Assembly: GCA_023416575.1 (NCBI GenBank)
Contig: JAEZHL010000415.1
Span: 1-18,847 of the forward strand
From: Pseudomonadota bacterium
GTDB lineage: Bacteria > Pseudomonadota > Alphaproteobacteria > Rhizobiales > Hyphomicrobiaceae
Reading direction: 5' to 3'
DNA: 18,847 nt
Position numbers and translations under genes: made by a program. Below the pieces are notes generated by a model. It was not told the origin of the DNA and searched no databases. It was given only the letters and a program-made list of their open reading frames with translations. Shown here in pieces: positions 13,503 to 18,847 of the stretch (position 1 is the stretch's first letter; every line of letters starts with the position of its first letter).

Positions 13503-15131
13503 CTACTCCGCCGCCGCGCGTTGTGTCTCTCGCTCTCCGTACCACGCCGCGACCCGTGCCGAACGGTGCTGCGGCGGCTTGGCGGCGAGATCGCGGGCAA
13601 GATTCATGGGTTCAGGTCGGAAGAGGCGGGCATCCATCTGGCGGCAATCGGTCGAGATGTGTGGCTTGAACTCCATGTGGGCCAGGATATCGCGCTCGAG
13701 ATCGATGCCGGGTGCGATCTCGGTCAGTGAGAGCCCGTCGGCGTTGCGGCGAAACACGGCACGCTCCGTGACATAGAGAACTTCCTGGCCACGCTGCCAG
13801 CCGTAGTCGCCGTTGTAGGAGAGCTGCTCCACCTCGGCGAGGAACTTGCGATGCTTGCCCTCGCGGGTGATTCGCGTGCGGCCCTCGGGCCAAGACATTG
13901 CGAGCCCGCTGGCGGTGAACGTGCCGCCAAACACGACCTTGCGCGCGTTCTGGCTGATGTTGACGAAACCGCCGATGCCGACGATCCGTCCATCGAAACG
14001 GCTGACGTTGACATTGCCGCGTCCGTCGACCTGGGCGAACGACAGGAACGCGATGTCGAGCCCGCCGCCGTCATAAAAGTCGAACTGATAGGGCTGGTCG
14101 ATCATGGCCCAGAAATTCCGCGCCGCGCCGGCCTCGTAGCCGATAGCGGGTGCACCGCCGATAAGTCCCTGCTCATTGGTCAGCACGATCTGGTCGAGGA
14201 TGCGCTCCTCCGCTCCGACCGTGCCGATGCCGGTCGAAATGCCAGAGCCGAGATTGCAGACGGCGCCTGGGAAGAGCTCCATGGCGCCACGCCGCGCCAC
14301 GATTTTGCGCGGGTCGAGCGGTAGCGGCTCGAAGGAGGACAAAGGCTCGCGCAGCTCACCCGCGTAGCTCGGGGAATATTCTGAGATGTAGGTTTGGCGC
14401 TGGGCCGGATCGACGACCACGAAGTCGACGAGCATGCCAGGGATCTTCACCTGCTTGCCCGGAAGGGTGCCCCGATTGGCGAGCCGCTTCACTTGCACGA
14501 TGACGACGCCACCAGCGCGCCGTGTGGCTTGAGCCATCGAAAGCATTTCGCCATAGACGGCCTCCTGCTCCATGGTGATGTTGCCGTCCTCGTCGGCCGT
14601 GGTGCCGCGCAGGAATGCGACATCGACCTTGAACGGCTTCAGAAACAGCCACTCCTCGTCCTTCAGCGTGACGAGCTCGACCAAGTCCTCCGTCGTGCGC
14701 CTGCTCTGTTTGCCGCCGCCGTGCCGCGGATCGACCAGCGTATGGAGGCCCGTTTTCGTGAAGAGGCCCGGTTGGCCTGCCGCCATCTCACGCATCAACT
14801 GAGAAAGGGCACCCTGCGGCAGCGTATAGGCCTCGATTTCGTCGGCCGCGGCCATGTCGGAGATAGGCGGAGAATCGACGAGGGTGCCGCAAATGATGCG
14901 CTTGAGCATACCTTCCTGAGCGAAGTGACCTGCGCCGCGCGTGCCCCGGTCTCCGAGGCCGACAGGGTGCAGCGACGTAATCCGGCTTGGCTGGCCCGTT
15001 TCGCGGAAGCGATTGCCAAGTGCTGCCATCAGGGCTTCCGGGACGGCATGTCCGCCTCCCGAGCCGCCGACGAGCACCGTATCGCCGTCACACACGAGGC
15101 GCGCTGCCTCATCCGCCGAGATGACACGCAC
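13503..15131 (-). CDS. Acyl-CoA:carboxylate CoA-transferase (YdiF/propionate CoA-transferase type)
   Basis: Family I CoA-transferases move CoA from an acyl-CoA such as acetyl-CoA to a free carboxylate through a glutamyl-CoA thioester. The 542-residue chain contains both halves of the enzyme fused, as in YdiF and propionate CoA-transferase. The N-terminal half has the glycine-rich GGSGGGHAVPEAL. The C-terminal half has the active-site segment LTNEQGLIGGAP, with Glu320 as the expected nucleophile, and GGGLDIAFLSFAQVDGRGNV. The GTG at 15131 is the best start: GGGGAGGAG (15139-15147) lies 7 bp upstream and the protein then begins RVISADEAARLV, as usual for the family. A GTG 45 bp further upstream is less likely. 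The gene is divergent from the SLC13 permease gene across 197 bp. Substrate is unknown; acetoacetate, propionate or another short acid would fit. Confidence 0.93.
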   Translation of the reverse strand: MRVISADEAARLVCDGDTVLVGGSGGGHAVPEALMAALGNRFRETGQPSRITSLHPVGLGDRGTRGAGHFAQEGMLKRIICGTLVDSPPISDMAAADEIEAYTLPQGALSQLMREMAAGQPGLFTKTGLHTLVDPRHGGGKQSRRTTEDLVELVTLKDEEWLFLKPFKVDVAFLRGTTADEDGNITMEQEAVYGEMLSMAQATRRAGGVVIVQVKRLANRGTLPGKQVKIPGMLVDFVVVDPAQRQTYISEYSPSYAGELREPLSSFEPLPLDPRKIVARRGAMELFPGAVCNLGSGISTGIGTVGAEERILDQIVLTNEQGLIGGAPAIGYEAGAARNFWAMIDQPYQFDFYDGGGLDIAFLSFAQVDGRGNVNVSRFDGRIVGIGGFVNISQNARKVVFGGTFTASGLAMSWPEGRTRITREGKHRKFLAEVEQLSYNGDYGWQRGQEVLYVTERAVFRRNADGLSLTEIAPGIDLERDILAHMEFKPHISTDCRQMDARLFRPEPMNLARDLAAKPPQHRSARVAAWYGERETQRAAAE

Positions 15132-15328
15132 GTTTCGTCTCCTCCCCTGGAGCAAGCTCTCTTGTTTACCTTGCACTCATGCGAGCGTGAATCCCGACCG
15201 TCGTCAATAGTTTGAGATCAGTGAAGCGCACGCGGGACATGGCTCCTATCCGATTGTGACGGTGCTGACGGGATGCGGCACGCAGCCTGCACCTTGCGCG
15301 ATGGCTCGCGATCGTCTTTCTGGTTCGC

Positions 15329-17161
15329 ATGCCCAACCAGGAACTTCTCATCGTCCTTCTGCTGCTCGGCGCCGCCATCGCCATGTTCGTTGCCAACCGG
15401 CCGCGGATGGACGTCGTCGCGCTCGTGATGATGCTGGCTTTGCCGCTCACGGGAATCATTACGCTTCCGGAGGCGCTGGCGGGGTTCAGTGACCCCAACG
15501 TCATTCTCATCGCGGCACTGTTCGTGATCGGTGAATGCCTCGTACGCACCGGCGTCGCGCAACGGCTCGGCGACTGGCTCCTGTCCCGGGCAGGCCATGA
15601 CGAGACCCGGCTCGTGCCGCCGCTGATGATGATCGTGGCCGGCATCGGCTCGGTGATGAGCTCCACCGCCGTCGTCGCGCTTTTCATCCCGGTCGTGCTG
15701 CGCATCGTCCGCAACACGGGGATCGCCGCGAGCCGTCTGATGATGCCACTCTCCGTTGCGGCACTGATCAGCGGGATGATGACGCTCGTCGCCACAGCCC
15801 CCAATCTCGTCGTCAGCGGCGAGCTGGTTCGGCAGGGGTTCGAGGGCTTTCATTTCTTCAGCTTCACGCCCTTCGGCTTGCCGATCCTCGCACTCGCGAT
15901 CGGCTACATGCTATTCGCACGCCGTTGGCTGGCAGCCTGCCCGCCGAAGAACGGAAACGGCCCCGGGCGGCCACGGCTCGCGCAGTGGATCGCGGAATAC
16001 GGCCTCAAGGAGCGCGAGTATCGCCTGCGTGTGACGCCTCGCTCGCCGCTGGCCGGCAGGTCGCTCGCCGAGCTCGATCTGCGCTCCTCGGCCGGATTCA
16101 ACATCGTCGCCATTGAGCGCAGCAGCCGTTTCGGTGACCGTATCGTGCGGCCCGAAGCCTCCACCGAGCTTCATGGTGGCGACACGCTGCTGATCGACAT
16201 CTTCGCGCCCTCGGTCGATATCGCAGAAATCAGCGCGCGGTTCGCCCTCGAACCCCTGCCGCTGACGGGCAGCTATTTCCTCGATTCTGCCAATGAAATC
16301 GGGATGGTCGAGGTGATGGTCCCGCCGACTTCGAGCCTGATCGGCAAGACGGTCATCGAAGCCCGTTTCCGCTCGACTTACGATCTGTCCGTGATCGGGC
16401 TCCGGCGGGGGACGACGCCGCTCAAGGAAGGCCTTCTCGGCGAGCCGCTCGCGCTCGGCGATACGCTGCTGCTCATCGGGCCGTGGCGCGCGATCCGGCG
16501 GCTTCAGGGAAGCGTGGCCGATCTGATCGTGCTGCGGCTGCCGGCCGAGCTGGATGACGTGATCCCTTCCGCCGCGCGGGCGCCGCAAGCGCTGGCGGTG
16601 CTGGCGTTCGTCGTTGCGCTCATGGTCAGCGGTGTGGTGCCGAACGTAATTGCGGCGATCATCGGCTGCCTTTTGATGGGCGGGTTGCGCTGCATCGACA
16701 TGGACAGCGCGTACCGGTCGATCCACTGGCAGACGCTCGTGCTGATTATCGGCATGATGCCGTTTGCGGCGGCTTTGCAGAAGACCGGCGGCGTCGATCT
16801 GGCCGCGGGCTGGCTCGTCGCGGCGCTTGGCGGGGCGGGCGTGCACGTCATGCTCGCCGGCCTGTTCGCTGTGACGGCCGTCATGGGGCTGTTCATTTCC
16901 AACACGGCGACGGCAATTCTCATGGCGCCGGTCGCGCTCGCGATCGCCAAGGACATGCAGGCTTCGCCCTATCCCTTCGCGATGATCGTCGCGCTCGCCG
17001 CGTCGGCCGCCTTCATGACGCCGGTGTCGTCTCCGGTGAATACGCTCGTGGTCGGCCCCGGCAACTACACCTTCGCCGATTTCATCCGCGTCGGGGTGCC
17101 GTTCACACTGATCACCATGGTCGCGAGCGTCGCTTTGGTCGGCTGGCTCCTGCCCATGTGA
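15329..17161 (+). CDS. SLC13-type (DASS) carboxylate/anion permease with two RCK_C domains
   Basis: This 610-residue inner-membrane protein resembles the divalent anion:sodium symporter family, which imports dicarboxylates, sulfate and related anions. Hydrophobic segments occupy about 5-205 and 418-608. Each half carries a family signature, MSSTAVVALFIP (110-121) and FISNTATAILMAP (522-534), the second with the classic Ser-Asn-Thr. Between the halves are two regulatory RCK_C (TrkA-C) domains, about 228-306 and 318-400, each ending in a GDTLL segment, as in many bacterial members. The ATG at 15329 is the first in frame after a stop at 15266 and has no clear ribosome-binding site. Divergence from the CoA-transferase gene suggests the transported ion may be its carboxylate substrate. 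Ion coupling and substrate cannot be decided from sequence. Confidence 0.92.
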   Translation: MPNQELLIVLLLLGAAIAMFVANRPRMDVVALVMMLALPLTGIITLPEALAGFSDPNVILIAALFVIGECLVRTGVAQRLGDWLLSRAGHDETRLVPPLMMIVAGIGSVMSSTAVVALFIPVVLRIVRNTGIAASRLMMPLSVAALISGMMTLVATAPNLVVSGELVRQGFEGFHFFSFTPFGLPILALAIGYMLFARRWLAACPPKNGNGPGRPRLAQWIAEYGLKEREYRLRVTPRSPLAGRSLAELDLRSSAGFNIVAIERSSRFGDRIVRPEASTELHGGDTLLIDIFAPSVDIAEISARFALEPLPLTGSYFLDSANEIGMVEVMVPPTSSLIGKTVIEARFRSTYDLSVIGLRRGTTPLKEGLLGEPLALGDTLLLIGPWRAIRRLQGSVADLIVLRLPAELDDVIPSAARAPQALAVLAFVVALMVSGVVPNVIAAIIGCLLMGGLRCIDMDSAYRSIHWQTLVLIIGMMPFAAALQKTGGVDLAAGWLVAALGGAGVHVMLAGLFAVTAVMGLFISNTATAILMAPVALAIAKDMQASPYPFAMIVALAASAAFMTPVSSPVNTLVVGPGNYTFADFIRVGVPFTLITMVASVALVGWLLPM

Positions 17162-17194
17162 CGACTGACCAATGCCGGAGGAAGGGGCCGCGCG

Positions 17195-18241
17195 TTACGC
17201 AGCCGCCTCCTTGCATGCCGCTTCGTAGATCTCTCGGGCGAAGTGGCAGCGCACGTCCCGGCCGGCAACATCCTGCAGCTCCGGTGGCTTCTCCGCGCAA
17301 ACCGCCTGGCGAAATGGGCAGCGCGGATGGAAGCGGCAGCCCGAGGGCAGGTCGATGGGGCTCGGCACCTCGCCCGTCAGCGCCGGCTTCGGCGTTACGC
17401 GTGGCGCATCGGGGCGCCGGTCGAGCACCGGTGCTGAAGCGAACAGAGCCTGCGCATAAGGATTGACGAGCGCGGTATCGAGCTGAGCGCGGTCGGCGGC
17501 TTCGACCACCTGGCCGAGGTACATGACGACGACCCGGTCGGAGATGCGCCGCACAAGGTGCAGGTTGTGCGAGATGAAGATATAGGCGACGTTCGTCGCC
17601 GCCTGGATGTCACGCAGCAGGTTGATGATCTGGGCCTGGATGGAGACATCCAGCGATGACACCGCCTCGTCGCAGATGATGACGCGCGGCTCGGGCGCCA
17701 GGGCGCGGGCGATCGCCACGCGCTGCCGCTGACCGCCCGAGAGTTCGTGCGGATAGCGCGCCGCGAAACTTTCGGGCAGGCCGACGAGCCGCAGGAGCTC
17801 TGCAATGCGCGCTCGCCGCTGGGCGCGATCCTTCATGCCGAAGATCCGCAGAGGATCCTCGATGCTCTGACCTATGGTTCGCCGCGCATTGAGGCTCGCA
17901 TAAGGGTCCTGGAACACGATCTGCACGGCGCGGCGGAAAGTCAGCGGTGCGGTTGCCAAAAGCTCGGCGACATTCTGGCCATCGAGGCGCACCTCGCCGC
18001 TGGTCGGCGCGATGAGATGGAGCAGGCAGCGGGCCAGCGTCGACTTCCCGCAGCCTGACTCGCCGACGATGCCCAGAGTTTCGCCCTCGCCGACGGAGAG
18101 CGAGACATTGCTCAGCGCATGCACCTGGCGCCGATTGCGGGCGAAGAGCCTGCCGACTGCGAAGTGCTTCGACAGCGCAACGGCTTCGAGCACCGTGCGT
18201 GGCTTGCGTGACTCATGAGCTGGCAGTTGCATTTCAGGCAT
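17195..18241 (-). CDS. Dipeptide/oligopeptide ABC transporter ATP-binding protein (DppF/OppF type)
   Basis: This 348-residue ATPase would power import of peptides, or of other solutes handled by the Dpp/Opp/nickel family. All ABC motifs are present: Walker A GESGCGKST (60-68), Q-loop Gln111 in VFQDPYASL, signature LSGGQRQR (167-174), Walker B VIICDE (187-192), D-loop SSLD and switch His225. The residue after the switch His is Asn (SHNL) where Asp is usual. The C-terminal oligopeptide-transporter domain has Cys302, Cys308, Cys315 and Cys332 in the C-x5-C-x6-C spacing that holds a [4Fe-4S] cluster in studied family members. The ATG at 18241 overlaps the end of the upstream DppD-type gene by 8 bp, so the two are co-translated. 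It converges with the permease gene, with 33 bp between stops. Confidence 0.94.
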   Translation of the reverse strand: MPEMQLPAHESRKPRTVLEAVALSKHFAVGRLFARNRRQVHALSNVSLSVGEGETLGIVGESGCGKSTLARCLLHLIAPTSGEVRLDGQNVAELLATAPLTFRRAVQIVFQDPYASLNARRTIGQSIEDPLRIFGMKDRAQRRARIAELLRLVGLPESFAARYPHELSGGQRQRVAIARALAPEPRVIICDEAVSSLDVSIQAQIINLLRDIQAATNVAYIFISHNLHLVRRISDRVVVMYLGQVVEAADRAQLDTALVNPYAQALFASAPVLDRRPDAPRVTPKPALTGEVPSPIDLPSGCRFHPRCPFRQAVCAEKPPELQDVAGRDVRCHFAREIYEAACKEAAA

Positions 18242-18847
18242 GTGCCGTCTCCGCGAGGAAGCAGGCCGCGGAACGGGCCGGCGTCAGCGGCCGCAACTCC
18301 GGTCGCTGTGATCGGCAATGTGAGAGCGCGACAGCGCAGCGGGTGCTGAAGGCGCATCCGGCCGGCATCTCCGCCGGCGAGGGGATCGAGCCCGGGATGT
18401 CGCGTAGGCGCTCACCGGGATCGCCCGACCAGTCGGAGGCGTTCAGCAGGCCCCGGGTGTAGGGATGGCAGGGATGGGAGAACACATGCGCGACGGGACC
18501 CTGCTCCACGATGCGACCGGCGTAGAGCACTGCGACGCGATCCGCGAAACCGGACACGACCGCCAGATCGTGCGTGATCAGCAGCACGGCCATGTTGAGC
18601 TTGTCTTTCAGATCGGCGATCAGCGCCAGCACCTGCGCCTGGACACTGACGTCGAGCGCGGTGGTCGGCTCGTCGGCGATGAGCAGGCTCGGGCGACAGG
18701 CGAGCGCGATGGCGATCATGACCCGCTGGCGCATGCCGCCAGACAGATTGTGCGGATACTGGTGGATGCGGTCGCCCGGTGAGGGCACGCCAACGAGCCG
18801 CAGCAGCTCGATGGCGCGGTCCATGGCATCGCGGGGTGTGGCTATGC
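18234..18847 (-). CDS. Dipeptide/oligopeptide ABC transporter ATP-binding protein (DppD/OppD type), 5' part missing
   Basis: The last 204 residues or so of a second peptide-type ABC ATPase are visible; the Walker A part lies beyond the right edge and the frame is open to the window end. Visible motifs are HNLSGGMRQR (signature), LLIADEPTTALD (Walker B and D-loop) and LLITHDLAVV (switch His). The C-terminal oligopeptide-transporter domain has IPSPAEMPAGC and a C-x5-C-x6-C cluster motif. An internal Met (18824) is not the real start because the sequence before it (IATPRDA) continues a normal ABC helical domain. Together with the downstream DppF-type gene it forms the usual ATPase pair; permease and binding-protein genes are probably further upstream, outside the window. 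Confidence 0.93.
   Translation of the reverse strand, partial: IATPRDAMDRAIELLRLVGVPSPGDRIHQYPHNLSGGMRQRVMIAIALACRPSLLIADEPTTALDVSVQAQVLALIADLKDKLNMAVLLITHDLAVVSGFADRVAVLYAGRIVEQGPVAHVFSHPCHPYTRGLLNASDWSGDPGERLRDIPGSIPSPAEMPAGCAFSTRCAVALSHCRSQRPELRPLTPARSAACFLAETAHA

Noticed and set aside
13132..13545. N-terminal extension of 138 residues on the DUF1127 protein
   Set aside because: Low-complexity Arg/Ser-rich sequence overlapping the CoA-transferase end; a ribosome-binding site fits the ATG at 13131 and the family is small.
13346..13669. Plus-strand 107-codon frame in the gap after the CoA-transferase gene
   Set aside because: Overlaps the transferase 3' end in antisense, has no domain, and is Arg/Pro-rich as expected of chance frames in GC-rich DNA.
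14394..15215. Open frame (273 codons) on the plus strand opposite the CoA-transferase
   Set aside because: No domain recognised, antisense to the conserved N-terminal half of the transferase.
15911..16846. Open frame (311 codons) on the minus strand opposite the permease
   Set aside because: Arg/Asp/His-rich shadow frame, no domain, antisense to conserved membrane and RCK_C segments.
1..18847. Search for tRNA, rRNA, CRISPR arrays, insertion sequences, integrases, toxin-antitoxin or phage-defence genes
   Set aside because: No cloverleaf-like or rRNA sequence, no regularly spaced repeats, no transposase or integrase motif and no recognised defence gene was seen by eye; small or divergent cases could still be missed.

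Overview
The window looks like a chromosomal segment of a high-GC alphaproteobacterium, most likely from the order Hyphomicrobiales (Rhizobiales). This rests on three things: the protein sequences (an omega subunit with a C-terminal tail, a single bifunctional Rsh, Era and RecO of alphaproteobacterial type), the conserved gene order rpoZ-rsh-pdxJ-acpS-lepB-rnc-era-recO, and a candidate EcfG-type stress promoter. The genus cannot be named from what is visible. I saw no tRNA, rRNA, insertion sequence, CRISPR array or phage gene.

Left edge (1-1215, minus strand): a NYN-domain putative RNase followed 15 bp downstream by a family 5 iron-sulfur uracil-DNA glycosylase that runs off the window.

Housekeeping block (1431-9432, plus strand): folK, rpoZ, rsh, pdxJ, acpS, lepB, rnc, era and recO are closely spaced or overlapping. 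They cover folate synthesis, RNA polymerase assembly, (p)ppGpp metabolism, vitamin B6 synthesis, activation of acyl carrier protein, signal-peptide removal, RNA processing and ribosome maturation, and recombination repair. A good sigma-70-like promoter lies before folK.

Middle (9436-11242): a CAP/SCP-domain protein with no visible signal peptide, an unrecognised multi-pass membrane protein, and a small GlsB/YeaQ/YmgE-type membrane protein with a candidate EcfG promoter.

Accessory metabolism (11256-17161): a beta-keto acid cleavage enzyme (BKACE, DUF849), a PaaI-type hotdog thioesterase, a DUF1127 small protein flanked by inverted repeats, a YdiF-type acyl-CoA:carboxylate CoA-transferase, and a divergently transcribed SLC13-type carboxylate permease with two RCK_C domains. 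Together they suggest uptake, CoA activation and cleavage of an organic or keto acid. The substrate cannot be read from sequence.

Right edge (17195-18847, minus strand): two overlapping Dpp/Opp-type ABC ATPase genes; the upstream one is cut by the window end.

No clearly new multi-gene defence or mobile system is visible. The most interesting items are the carboxylate/CoA gene set, a 13-pair hairpin just downstream of the DUF1127 gene whose one non-Watson-Crick pair is a G-U wobble only on the transcribed strand, and the candidate EcfG promoter.
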